Shown piece by piece: positions 12,001 to 22,581 of a stretch of 64,000 bases of DNA. The stretch comes from Cyclina sinensis. Its lineage: Eukaryota; Mollusca; Bivalvia; Venerida; Veneridae. Numbering within the stretch: the stretch's first letter is position 1; every line of letters begins with the position of its first letter. The notes under the pieces were generated by a model, which had not been told where the DNA came from, made no database searches, and worked only from the letters and a program-made list of their open reading frames with translations. Both the position numbers and the translations under genes were made by a program. The stretch covers positions 58,501,693 through 58,565,692 of the forward strand of contig JAAONU010000001.1 in assembly GCA_012932295.1 (NCBI GenBank), read 5' to 3'.

Positions 12001-15000
12001 TCTTAAAATTAGCTCAGATTTTTTGTTAATTTTATGGGTAAGTTTACATGAGCAGAAATATCTTTCTTGTTTGAAACACAACCCCCACTTTTCTTGCTAT
12101 TTTTCATGAGTACAGATATAGATCTACAAGAATATGTAAGTTAAAGCTATTTAAAAAAGGTTTTGCTATGTTTTACAGCCCTGTGAACTTTATGAATTCT
12201 ATATAGAATAAAGAAGGAATCTATTTGGTGGTTTCACACCTTTACGCATTCCTTGCTGAAGTTTTTTGACGTCCATTTTGTTATCATGTGATATTTATAA
12301 TTCGCTTTGATTGGCTAAAGGCAAACGGTGTACAGGCAAAACTGTTCAAATCTTGTTAATTGTATATATCGCCGTCCAGGAACTGCGATAAAAATTGGTT
12401 CAAACTCTAAAAATACAAAACTTACAATATTGAAATTTTGAGTATATATTCATATATATTAACTAATTAATAATATCTTCAAAAAGTAATAAATAATGCC
12501 ATATCTTGGCTGTACTGAGTAGATTTCGGTCCTGCAAAGTAGAATTCGGTAGATTTCGGTCCAAAGTAGATTTCGGTGTTCAGTGTAACCGCTGATTCAC
12601 AGGTGACAGTATCAGTGAGCATACAACATCTAGAATCGAAAAAAAAAATTTTTTTTTAACTTTTTACTTATATTAGTAAAAAGTTACTTTTTTTATCGTT
12701 TTTAGAGGTTTTATGCTCAGTGATACTGTCACCTATGTCCTGATTTTGTATGGACTGACTTCATGTGTGGACTGTATAATCACAGGAGTTTGAAATTCTA
12801 TCAATAAACAAGTGATAGTGTAAAAATTATGCCCTCTATATAATAAAAAAAATATACGGCATAAACTTCAAATAAATTTCAAACTCCTGTGGTATAACGG
12901 TTTAATAAATTGGACTTGTTTCACATATGCCAAACCATAAGGCACTCGTATTTGGTGCCTGTTTGAGAATGGTCTTTATAATTGGTACACATAATTGGCA
13001 TGGTTTTGTAAATACTTGGGCAATTTCTTCTTCTTTTATAATCATGGCCAAGTTCATTTCTGATTACTCCGCGCACCAGTTACGCTATGCTCAGTAACCA
13101 CTACCTTCACACGAATCACGTGATGATGGTCTTATCATATGATTGTGTCAAGATGGCGGATACGCCAAAGAAACCGTTGAAATATCTGTGATAAACAGCG
13201 ACACTATAATTTGAGCTCTGATGTCAAGTCTGCCGATATGATTGACGAAATTTCAATTCTGTTAAAAAAGAACTTTTGTACAGTAGTATTGATGACTTGT
13301 ATGATTTCTTTTTCAAAAGCGGTCATATTGATTTGAAATAAAAGGTGCGATATTAAAAATTATTCTCATAATATTTATGTTTCCGAAATAAATTTTTATT
13401 TGAGTTCACATCTAACACCTTACAGTCTTGAGACATTATCAGAACCGTGTTTACTTTTAAAAAAAAAAATCAAAATTGAAAAAAATCATATTGTCAAAAA
13501 TCTTGTGCCAGCAGAGATCTAATCCTGTAAGGGGAGATCACTGGGTGGGAGATTGGTGTGGGGGTTAAAAAGAAATAGAATGATAGGCAGCTGAAGCTAC
13601 TCAGTCCACTCAGGAAGATCCTATCAACAGTTATAAAAAAATGGTGCAAAAACCAAACACCTTAAGCCCTTTAGACTGTAATATATATATACATATACTG
13701 TTGTGAAAGAAATAAGAATATTAGTAACGTTAAAACTGGATAAAAACAGAAATATGTGAAATAAGGATGGAACACTGATGCAGCCAGCGCAGATTTAAAC
13801 TTCAACTTATTACTGCCAAAAGTCAGTACTGACTACACTAGGCAGGCGCATGTCAGGACATTAAAATTATAAAAGTTAATAACAAAGAAAACAAGATTTT
13901 ACTAAAGATCTTACTTAATCATTTATTTTGAATGTTTAAAATCTATAAAACTTGTTCAGCCCACTGATAAAAGCTGGCACAGTTAAGGTAGCCTGACATG
14001 TAATCTCGGTCGGTATTTCATTCCAGAGTCGTATAGTCCTTGGGAAGAATGAGTTCATGTGATGTTGTGTTTTTGATTCCAGGATGAGGAATTTGTTGTT
14101 TCTTGTGTTTGTAAGGTGATTGTGATCGACATTGACTTGTTTATTTTTTATTTTGTGTAGCATGACCAGGCTGGCATGGTTTCGCCTTTGTTCTTATGTT
14201 GAACATTTTAGTTCCTTAATCATGATTGTTACACTGCTTGTATAGTGGTAATATTCTAAAGTTAAGTCTAACTATGCTGTTATATGCTGCCAACTTAGTA
14301 CTACTTTTAGAAGAATGAATGTTCCATTTTAAGAAGCCTAAGCTCTGACTAGCTTTGCTGCAAATCTTATCAACATGAGGTGCCCAATTTAATGTTGAGC
14401 TTATTTCAAAACCAATGTAGTTAGATTGATTAACAACAGAGAGTGGTTGATTGTGAAGAGTGTAAACGGTATTTATTGGTTTACAATTTCTAGTTGCATG
14501 TATAATATGACATTTACCTATGTTAAAGGACATCTTCCACTTCTGCACCCATAACGATAAACTGTCTAGATCTTTCTGAAACAAGACTGTATCAGCCAAA
14601 GCCTTTACAGGTCTAGAAATAACACAGACATCTGCAAAAAGACAAACATTTGATTTTACATTTTATTCCATGATGGCAACATCCACCTGGCCTCGCTGCA
14701 TGGATGTAGCTAAGTCATGAATATAACCCACAGGTTCCTCGCTTAAAAAAATATGTTTTGACCTGCTATTGTTCACTGCAAGGTCACAAGCAAATGTCTG
14801 AATAAATGACAAAATACCATTGACATCAACCAAATATTCAAGAATATTAATCTAATGCAGCATTATGCTGTTAAGGATCCAGCAAAGAATGAACACCACA
14901 GATATGACTTCAGACTAATGATGTTTTTCAAGATCATCCATAATATTGTGGCAATTAACCTATATACAGAAGCCTACAAGGCTCACTAGACCCATGCATC

Positions 15001-18000
15001 CCCATAGCTTCCTACAAATTCAAGTGTCATCTGGTTACCATAAATGACCTTTTTTCTCCCACTGTATCACTCTATGGAATAATCCACCTGTGAATGTTAC
15101 TGACTTGCCTGCCACTCAACTTGACCAATTCAAGCGGGCAGTGTCCAGCATACGGTATTAGATCAACCAACCATATTTTTACTTTTAACCTTTTTTTTCC
15201 TTTCTTTCTACCTTTAACCCATTTTAATAATGACTACACCCTTTGTATTTCTGGTCTTTACTTTATCCTGACATTGTTTCTCATGCCAGGTTTTTACTTC
15301 TCTCACCTCTTACTAACAGTCTGATGCACAGTCCTGCCTGTAACACTCGCAAGAGGGGTTGGCAGTATACAGAGATAGAGATAGAATGCATAGCAGTAGA
15401 CCAAAATGATAGAGGACCATTTTGCCAGGACTCTTGGACCTGTGCCCAGTCCAGAGTTATTTCAGTGAAACATGCTCAAGAACTTACGTAGATGGAAAGA
15501 GAAATCATTTACCATTCAAAATAAGTGAGAATCTTTGTGCAGTATTCAGATTTATTCATTTTTTGATAATTTAATTTTAGTCAGGTAGTAGAATTCAGAC
15601 ACTCTACATGCCATGTGTATTTAGAATTTGAAAAAAAAGCATTGTGAGATTTCTTGCATTTTTCACTGGTAATGAATTTTGCCTGAATGGAAACCATCCA
15701 AAGTCATGTTACACTGACATATTTCAGCTATCAGTGAGAGACAAGGGGATAGAATGTCAACCTTGTGTACAACAGCCTCTTTATACCCCCTGCAAACAAA
15801 GTTGTAAGGGGGTATACTGGAATCAACTTGTCCGTTTTAATATGGCCAGCCATCGGGTTTTGTTTGTCCAGGGCATAGCTCAAAACTATTGAAGATATCA
15901 ACTTGAAACTTCATAGGTGGATAGATCTTATTGAGGAGAAGTGCAGTGCCCAAAAAACAACCTTTTTTCCATAATTTTGGAATTATTGCCCTATGAAATT
16001 TTTCATAATTATATTTTGTCCAGGGAATAACTCAAAAAGTATAGGATTTATCAACTTGAAACTTCATATTTGGATAGTTCTCATTTAGGAGAAGTGAAGT
16101 TCCCAAGAACCATAACTCTCTTTTGTACGATTTTGGAGTTATTGCCCTTTGTAATTTTCCATACATAATTTTTCTCCGGGGCATAACTGAAAAGGTATTG
16201 GATATATAAACCTGGAACTTCATCTAGATAAGTAGATCTTATTGAGTAAATGTGCAGTGTGCAAGAACCATAACTCTCTTTTGCACAATTTTGGAGTTAT
16301 TGCCCTTTGTAATTTTTCATACTTGATAATAGTCTGGGACATAAGGTAACATGTTCGAAGGGGGGGGGGGGGGGGGGGGGGGGGTGGTAGTGGTGCCTGG
16401 ACAGTGGCAGTTTTAGTTTCTAATAATCCATCTTTTGACAATTTTGAAGCATGAATTAATTTGGGATGATCATGTTCATAGAAGGCACTTCAGTAATGTG
16501 ACGTCATCATTATCAAGTTGAAACAGATAGGAATGTCATAATAGCTCTGATTAACTTTTGTTACAGATCTTTCCAAGTGTGAACTGTTAAAGGTTCCTGA
16601 TGCAGCCTACCTGATGTTGAAGAACAGTGTTGTTGACAAATGTGATCTCAGTGGTAACAGTATCAAGAGAATTCCGTCCAAATTTTGTACAAAATTCCCG
16701 TCATTAACAGGTAAATGTATCAAAGCAAAAGAAGCCCATACAATAATACAAGATTAACCCTTACCATGCTAAATATCGTAAATGGACTTGTCCACCTTTC
16801 AGTTTGGACAGATCCATTAATTGTTTACAGGGGTGCTTATTGAAAATTTACCAACTGTATGGCAAATAGTGCAAACCATGATCAGACTGCATGGATGTGC
16901 AGGCTGATCTTGGTCTGCACTGGTCGCAAAAGCAAAAAATATTTGCCGCCAGCAGGAGAAAGGTCAACTTTATAAACATGTTTTTTTTTAATATTAAGCA
17001 AAATACAGGCATATATATATATGATGTGTTTTTTTCCGGTAATGTTAGATTTCTCTAATATAGAAACAGAGTGACTTGAACCCTTGACTCACAATCATTG
17101 AGAGATAACAATTGTTAAAAAGACTGTATTCTAAATTTCTGCATGATGAAGGCATCAGTTGAAGTGATAGAGTATCAAATCAAAACGTTGCTGTTAGATA
17201 AACTAAAAGTGAAAATATACACCAAAAAATGTTAAATTCTATAGATTTTGTGAGTTTTTCTATTAGTTACAGTAGCATCAAGCTCAGCATCTGTCTTTAT
17301 TACTTTGTTATACTAGAATTCAAATTTGTTGAAATGGTTTGTGAATATAACTATGTCTTACCCCAGTTGTATTTCGGGTTAAACTTTCAGAGCTTCAGCT
17401 GCAGGAAAATGATCTCAGTGGTCTGCCAGAAGAAATCAGACACATGGAGGAACTTAAAATATTAGATATATCAAATAATAAATTTGAAAGTCTTCCTTCA
17501 TTGTATGATTGTCCGAAATTGAGTTCAGTGAGTGCAAAAGATAATAAAATCGCAGGTGAGTGTATGCCTCTGTTTTCTGTTGTTAACTTCCCGGTTACAT
17601 CAATTACTGTTTTACAAACCATTTATAATGGAACCGCTTATTTTTTCCTGTAAATAAACAAAGGTTGAAAGTTTCATTTATTGATATAATTTCATAGCTG
17701 AATGCTTAAAGCACCAGTGTTTTGTGATTTCTTGTATTGTCTTTCTAGGATCTAGAAACCTGTATAGTCTTTATGTGAGTAGATGAGTACTTGTAGTTAC
17801 AAATTACCCCTTTTTGAGGGGTTTCATTGATGATTCAAAATCATTTTATAAAAGTGTTGTTGTCTCAGTGTAGAGTACAAAAATCAGATGTATTAAATTT
17901 CAGATGTTGACATTGATAGATTAAAAAAGATGGCATCTCTTCGGGAGATAGATCTGCAAGACAATCCTTTACCCATGGAGACACAACAACAACTGAAAGA

Positions 18001-18061
18001 CATTGACATGTTTACAGTACATATAGGGGACTCAGACCCGATAGGGAAGGAGCTTAGGTGA
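8940..18061 (+). CDS. LRRC20: LRRC20-like small leucine-rich repeat protein (4 exons, complete)
   Basis: Exons 8940-9003, 16567-16710, 17391-17555 and 17904-18061 join with all junctions in phase 1. They give 176 residues, close to human LRRC20 (184). The N-terminus MAHEAARVARRLEEAKETK matches the amphipathic start of LRRC20 (ARVARK...). It is followed by DLSKCELLKVP, CDLSGNSIKRIPSKF, LQLQENDLSGLPEEI, LKILDISNNKFESLP and a closing REIDLQDNPL, i.e. about five LRRs with the family's order. No signal peptide or membrane segment is seen, so it is probably cytosolic; the LRRC20 function is not established. The first intron is 7.5 kb and hosts a 3.5-kb transposon plus LINE relics. The stop is TGA at 18059-18061. 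Confidence 0.88.
9061..9069. repeat. Left 9-bp target-site duplication
   Basis: CTGATTCAC directly abuts the element start and is repeated at 12592-12600. Confidence 0.9.
10373..10531 (-). CDS. Short PHD-like zinc-finger ORF inside the 3.5-kb transposon
   Basis: A 52-codon frame from ATG at 10531 contains CVVCFKEC, then HCENCKNWVHAEC. The cysteine/histidine order (CxxC, CxxC, HxxxC) is that of a PHD-type zinc finger. PHD fingers are common accessory domains of animal transposon proteins. The frame ends at TAA (10373-10375); a splice donor just before the end is possible, so this may be only the first exon of a longer protein. It is too short for an ORF filter and no partner transposase domain was found nearby. 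The domain call is moderately sure; the role is unknown. Confidence 0.55.
   Translation of the reverse strand: MEFPCVVCFKECLNGSIHCENCKNWVHAECSNFVVIHTAEVEKYSQKKYLIC
11779..12240. mobile_element. MITE copy 1 (TIR GGTATGAAACCACCAA)
   Basis: Starts GGTATGAAACCACCAA and ends with the imperfect inverse TTGGTGGTTTCACACC. It is flanked by TTTA on both sides. A second, highly similar copy is at 27409-27875. It has no coding content and is nested inside the 3.5-kb element. Confidence 0.88.
12592..12600. repeat. Right 9-bp target-site duplication
   Basis: CTGATTCAC is the direct copy of 9061-9069 and immediately follows the right TIR. Confidence 0.9.
12601..12734. repeat. Long palindrome adjoining the transposon insertion point
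   Basis: AGGTGACAGTATCAGTGAGC at 12601 is mirrored by GCTCAGTGATACTGTCACCT ending at 12734. The inner part is A/T runs and a smaller palindrome (aactttttac...gtaaaaagtt). It starts one base after the 9-bp target duplication. Confidence 0.85.
12781..12891. repeat. Small inverted-repeat element (MITE-like)
   Basis: CACAGGAGTTTGAAATT at 12781 is exactly inverted at 12875-12891 around an AT-rich loop of about 75 bp. Confidence 0.75.
12892..13935. other. LRRC20 intron 1, unassigned stretch
   Basis: Intronic sequence between the small inverted repeat and the next LINE relic. It includes caagATGGCGG at 13150, a short ATG context that opens only 12 codons. No supported element. Confidence 0.35.
13936..14830 (-). 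mobile_element. Decayed LINE reverse transcriptase fragment
   Basis: On the minus strand, GYIHDL, the RT core relic LFADVCVI (14630 region) and ADTVLFQKDLDSLSLWVQKW, then YIGFEISSTLNWAPHVDKIC, then the C-terminal HHMNSFFPRTIRLWNEIPTE, follow LINE order. A frameshift separates 14216 from 14163, and the catalytic DD has become DV, so it is a pseudogene. Confidence 0.85.
14831..15385 (+). mobile_element. LINE 3' fragment with GATA-like tail
   Basis: Decayed codons read DPAKNEHHRYDFRLMMFFKI and later SLWNNPPVNVTDLPATQLDQ, the standard LINE C-terminal region. The 3' UTR follows and ends in agagatagagatag at about 15370-15385. It has the opposite orientation to the neighbouring fragment. Confidence 0.8.
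15780..16384. repeat. Bivalve-type interspersed repeat with three ~155-bp subunits and a G25 tract
   Basis: Starts taccccctgcaaacaaag. Three degenerate subunits begin near 15873, 16024 and 16181 and share 'ataactcaaaa...cttgaaacttcat' and 'tttggagttattgcccttt'. The segment ends in 25 consecutive G (16360-16384). I recognise this type from bivalve genomes but cannot name the family. Confidence 0.75.
16567..16710 (+). CDS. LRRC20: LRRC20-like exon 2
   Basis: Acceptor TTGTTACAG, donor AACAG|GTAAAT. It encodes DLSKCELLKVPDAAY and CDLSGNSIKRIPSKF, the first two LRRs. Confidence 0.9.
16755..16975. repeat. Interspersed repeat in LRRC20 intron 2
   Basis: Starts 'taacccttaccatgctaaat', contains 'gcaggctgatcttggtctgc' and ends near 'gccagcaggagaaaggtc'. 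It has the form of a short non-coding dispersed element common in clams. Boundaries are approximate. Confidence 0.5.
17391..17555 (+). CDS. LRRC20: LRRC20-like exon 3
   Basis: Acceptor AAACTTTCAG, donor GCAG|GTGAGT. It encodes LQLQENDLSGLPEEI and LKILDISNNKFESLP. Confidence 0.92.
17904..18061 (+). CDS. LRRC20: LRRC20-like exon 4 (stop codon)
   Basis: Acceptor TTAAATTTCAG. It encodes the last LRR (LREIDLQDNPL) and a polar tail ending KELR, then TGA. Confidence 0.9.
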
Positions 18062-18717
18062 ACTGGAGTAATTTCTGACATAAAAATGCACATTATATTG
18101 AGGGTTTGTTATCAGGAAATGAACATACATGAGTTTAGAGCAAAAGAACTACCGGTATATCTCCCTGTTTGGAATATGGGAATAAACTATAGATGTACAT
18201 CAAGTTATGTTGTTACATTGTCATTAGTTGTTCCCTTGAAAATCAGTGCTTTCTTTCACCATTTTGTGAGAACGGACAAGGCCTTTCTGATCATAATTGT
18301 TTTGAATGTAATGGAGTGTCAGATTTTGTTTTAGAATTACTGGTAAATCAACAAGTGTTAGAAATGAAGTTGATTTGAATTAATGCTAACTGAACAGATG
18401 TTTCAGTGAAAACATTTTAAAAGGAAGAAAACAGGACAAAGATGATATTTTACTTTTTTATGAGTGAGAAAAAGGAATTGTTTTGGCCATTGTTTCTCTA
18501 ATTTATTATTTTTGGAATATTTTTCTAAACATTTGGAAAATATATACTTCCTGGCATTTGGGCTGATTTTGGTAGAAAAATATACACTGAAAATATAATG
18601 AAATCAACCCTTACACACATGCATGAACACAAATATTATATTCCAAGAAAGCTAAATATTCAAAGTTGTACTAGCTGTATTTTTATATTGATAACTTGTA
18701 TGACTTTTAAAGAAAGA

Positions 18718-18723
18718 AATAAA
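18718..18723 (+). promoter_or_regulatory. Candidate poly(A) signal of the LRRC20-like gene
   Basis: AATAAA occurs 657 bp after the stop codon. The interval 18062-18717 is AT-rich without other recognisable content and fits a 3' UTR. Confidence 0.45.
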
Positions 18724-19629
18724 AAGAAATAGCTTGCAAGGTTTATTCTATATTTTAATACAAAGAAAGTTGAAAACCTTAAAGAATCAATTTATATCGA
18801 ATGATGTAAAATTTTTCATGATTATAATGTGGCATGTAGCCCTTAACAAGGTCTGCCATATATCTGAAGAAAAAAAATTCTAGCTAAATCGTATTTTCCA
18901 TAGGCAGATCTCTTTGCATACATGTAGGTTGCACATTGAAAGTAGTAAATGGATATGGCTGTCATGCCAAGACATAACCATCAATATTATAAATGAATGC
19001 ATTTTTTGTATATTTTACCTCACTTAATTTAGTCTCGGAATTTACATTTTTTATTTATTGTTTAATCAGAGTTGAAGTCAACATTGTTGCCTTTTGTGTT
19101 GAAGTTTTACATGAATAATTGTGTTTTACCTAGAATGCTTAATTTGTGTAGATTCTGTGTCGTTGTATTTATCTTTTGTTTTGCCAGAATGCTAGCTCTA
19201 AAACCAAAACCTACCATACTGTCATCTGAGTTTTTTAGAGAGAAAAAATTGTAACATAACTCAGAAGTCTCTCAGTTTGTTTCCAGATGTATTGGAAAAT
19301 ATTTGCCTTAATCTTTGACTATTTTCAGACATGCAGAGCATGAAAAAGATTATTTTGGATTGATTGGTCAGTTGCATCGATAGGAAGTGTTGATTAGCAT
19401 TCTAAGTTTTAAAGTATTGATGCAGAATCAAATGTACATTAAAAATGATAAGACATACACAGATGGATATTTTGGAGTCTAATCAATAATGCTTACATTG
19501 TAATATGTCTGGTGATAGGCTTTAAATTGTACATTAATTCCTTTCCATTTTGGACATTAATAGTTGAGGGACTACATGTATTGAAGCTTGTAATAGTTTA
19601 TAATGCTGATGATTTACTAGTATTTATTG

Positions 19630-20196
19630 TTAGTCCCCTACTGCTGTTTACACCCGAGGGGACTATAGGTTTGCCATCTGTCTGTCTGTGTGTGTCTCTG
19701 TCTGTCCAGAAATCCAGATCTTGCAAATAACACAAAACCCTTATAAGTTAAGTTGATGAAACTTGGTATATGAATAGATGGCAATAGGAAATTACGCATG
19801 CCACTTTGTTTTTTCTTGAATCAAAATTCTGCAGTTGTATGGCCTTTCATAGCAAAATATTGTGATGCAAACTTCTTCCACATTTCTAAGGCTATCCATT
19901 TGAAACTTGGTGTAGATGTTCACCAATAAGTGTAGATATGTGTATGATGCATTTTCTATGCAAGCCAATATGCACTGTGAAGTTTAATGGCCTGTCATAG
20001 CAAAATCTTGTGACACAAACTACTTCCACATTTCTAAAGATACGGAACTTGGAGTGCAAGATCACCAATAAGTGTAGATTTGCTTGACACATTCTGTATT
20101 TCACCTTTTTTTCTGACAAGGCGGTATTGCAGGGGTATTAATCACATTCAGTGATACCTCTAGTTTATATTCAAAGCTGAACCAGTAGGGGACTAA
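19630..20196. mobile_element. TIR element beginning TTAGTCCCCTACTG
   Basis: TTAGTCCCCTACTG at 19630 is inverted as CAGTAGGGGACTAA at 20183-20196. The interior holds a CTGT/GTCT-rich stretch (19670-19705) and two copies of a ~120-bp motif around 'cacatttctaa' and 'caccaataagtgtaga'. There is no coding content. It is a non-autonomous element of a type I associate with bivalve genomes. Confidence 0.75.
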
Positions 20197-21202
20197 TTTG
20201 TGTTGCGAGCAACACCAGTGACTTGTTTTCCGACTTTACATGGTTAATATTAGATAATTTTATTTACTGCGGTGCCTTTTTAAATTTACCTACTGCACAT
20301 AACGGGTATTAAGAATTTTGTTTTAAATGTTCTCCATATAAAAACAAGACAAAAAGCTTTCATTTCTGAGACAGATAAAAATGAAGGGACTCTCTGCAAC
20401 CATATACTAGAACTGACCAGAAAAAAAGTCAAGTTTTCATTTTCATAATGATAAAATTTAAGATTCAGTCTAGATTCTTCTGATGTTTTTCTTCCATTCA
20501 CTCAATGTCCATTGTCAATGTCCATCATTTCTTTTTAGTTTGTAACATTTCAGATAATATTTTACAGTGTTTTGTTTGACTATGATTTCATGTTTTATAC
20601 ATATCCTTTGAGATATATTTTGCTAAATGTGATGTCAGTTTTTGCTAGAAAGTGCAATACATGTTATAAATTTAAATTGTATTCTTTTACTTCTTTGTGT
20701 AAGCCTTTCGCAGGACAGATGGTGCCATAAGATTGCCTAGAGTGAAATATGCCCAGAAAGTTTTGAGAGGTTTCTCCATCTTCACTAGCTTTAGTCTACA
20801 TGTTGACAAGAACTTGGCATTGACTAATATTTTTTTTCATTTTTTTTTAAAAATCCCATAGGCATTAATGTCTCCTGTAGATACAACATAGAATCGTAGA
20901 CAATACCTAAGAGCAACATGCAACATCTTTTGGCATACCTGCACCTGAGACCAGTAATCTAGATTTCCCAGGCTATTCCACTGCTTCTCCACTATCATTG
21001 TTACATGTAACAGTCGTTCAGCTATACACTGAGCATGTTAAAGAACCTCTTGAAAGGTTGTTACCTTTGTGCCCTCCACTGCCGTATATAACAGAAATAA
21101 ACTTTTCGTGGTGGGCAAGGGGCGTTTGTCGAAAATGACTCTTAGCCTTTAGGTCTGGACCCGGACACAGTGTATATATGGATTGTCTCCAGTTCTGGTA
21201 CA
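20197..21202. other. Intergenic, nothing recognised
   Basis: AT-rich sequence with no supported gene, structural RNA or bounded repeat. Confidence 0.35.
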
Positions 21203-21490
21203 CTGGAGTGGTCCAGTGGTAACGCGATGGACTGGAAACCAAGGGGTCGGGAGATCGATTCTCCCACTCCTCCATTAAAAATACTATTTGTCTTTTGGAT
21301 GAGACATTTAACCGAGGTCCCATGTATGAGTGCTGTACACTGCGCATGCAAAAGAACCAGGGGTGTGTCTGGAATGGGATGTTTTCTGTATCTTGCACTA
21401 TCCACTACAAATTAAAATAATTTATCTCTGCAGGGGAAGTCGGTGACATAGGCAACCAGTACCAACAATACATAAAATCAGATAGAGCCG
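21203..21490 (+). mobile_element. tRNA-headed SINE, copy 1
   Basis: A tRNA-like head (TGGTCCAGTGGTAACGCG and B box GAGATCGATTCTCCC) is followed by a conserved body (GGATGAGACATTTAACCGAG, AAAGAACCAGGGGTGT). The same structure recurs at 63477-63771, with a better preserved tRNA fold there. The body resembles the central domain of widespread metazoan SINEs; the family name is not assigned. Open frames across it are incidental. Confidence 0.85.
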
Positions 21491-21949
21491 GTAACTGGAC
21501 ACGGAGACACTCTATATACACCGTCTCCGGGTCTGCACCTTGAGACAAAGTCTCCTGGTCAAAGTAAGAGATTTTAAGATTTACCGAAGACGTCACAAAA
21601 GTGATGTAAAATGATGGCCACCGCCTGCTTTGCATGTTTGTTTCACCTCCCCCTTTTTTATTGCTAATGCAAGCGTTTCAGTTCGTAAGAAGCTTTCGAT
21701 CCTCCTCAACGTTATCATAACACACAGAAAACTTAACGAGACAGTACAAATAATTAATATCTTACGTGATGATGAATGAAAGAAAGAGGTAAATCATTTA
21801 AATATGTAAATTCAACTGATAATTGACAATATATTTCAATCGCTTTCTCCCTGATGATTAAGAGTATCTTACAATATATTCAGACCATATTATTGAACTG
21901 AGGCTGCAAAAAATAATAATAAAATAATTATATTTTTAAAAGCTCTACA

Positions 21950-22315
21950 TTCAAACTTCATGAGATTACAAGATTTAGATCATCCCATCCTTATGCATTC
22001 CAGCAAATACAAACCAAAACTGACTATCACAAATATTCATTTTTTCCAAGAACTATTGTCCACTGGAATGCCCTACCACCGGATATCATCAATTTGTCTG
22101 GCCCTGAGTTCAGTCTGGCTGTTAGCCGGATTGAACATCTGTCTCCCTAAACGCCTTACCTGTTTTTAACCTGCTCTTAACAACATACTTATTTTCCATT
22201 ACTTTTATATACTTTTATCTCAGATCTTTTATACTAATACTCTTGTCAGTTGACGCGCGTCAAGTCTAGGTCCCCAGCAGGGGTTTGACTTCATGGAAAA
22301 TAGATAGATAGATGA
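21950..22315 (+). mobile_element. LINE 3' end with (TAGA)n tail
   Basis: Codons for KPKLTITNIHFF, then (next frame) PRTIVHWNALPPDIINLSGP, are the usual LINE ORF2 C-terminus. The 3' UTR follows with 'ccccagcaggggtttgac' and a tagatagatagatga tail. The 3' UTR layout matches the copies at 7030-8078 and 14831-15385. Confidence 0.82.
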
Positions 22316-22581
22316 TCTATTTGTTGACCGCCTAAAGTTTACAAACGGTGAAGCTGACTCAAAGGGCTATAATTTCAGACTGATTGATAGACTTTGGTTT
22401 GTGGGGAAAACAACAGTTTCTTACGACCAGAATCTAGTACTGATTCTCTTAAGAAGCGATGTGGACACTGGAAAGACAAAGAAACCATTCAATAAGATAT
22501 ATTAGTTTCCTTCGACCTCAAACAAACAGGTTAACTAGCTCGGATGAGAGTTTTTACCGTACAGATATCTATCTAGAAATA

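Larger units (their letters stand above)
9070..12591. mobile_element. 3.5-kb DNA transposon with 100-bp identical TIRs and 9-bp TSD
   Basis: The left end (9071-9170) and the reverse complement of the right end (12491-12590) are identical over 100 bp; only the outermost base differs (G against C). The ends begin GGTTACACTGAACACCG and contain three copies of ACCGAAATCTAC, probably protein-binding subterminal repeats. The element is flanked by the perfect 9-bp duplication CTGATTCAC (9061-9069 and 12592-12600). Long TIRs with a 9-bp duplication fit Mutator-like elements, but no transposase core is visible inside, so the superfamily is inferred. It sits in LRRC20 intron 1 and carries a nested MITE and a PHD-like ORF. 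The perfect TIRs argue for a recent insertion. Confidence 0.9.

Noticed and set aside
13150..13190. caagATGGCGG start as LRRC20 exon 1
   Set aside because: It opens only 12 codons with no phase-1 donor; the 8940 exon matches the LRRC20 N-terminus and phase.
21018..21635. Several 76-126-codon frames on both strands
   Set aside because: They cross the SINE and its flanks in conflicting frames, as expected for GC-richer repeat DNA.
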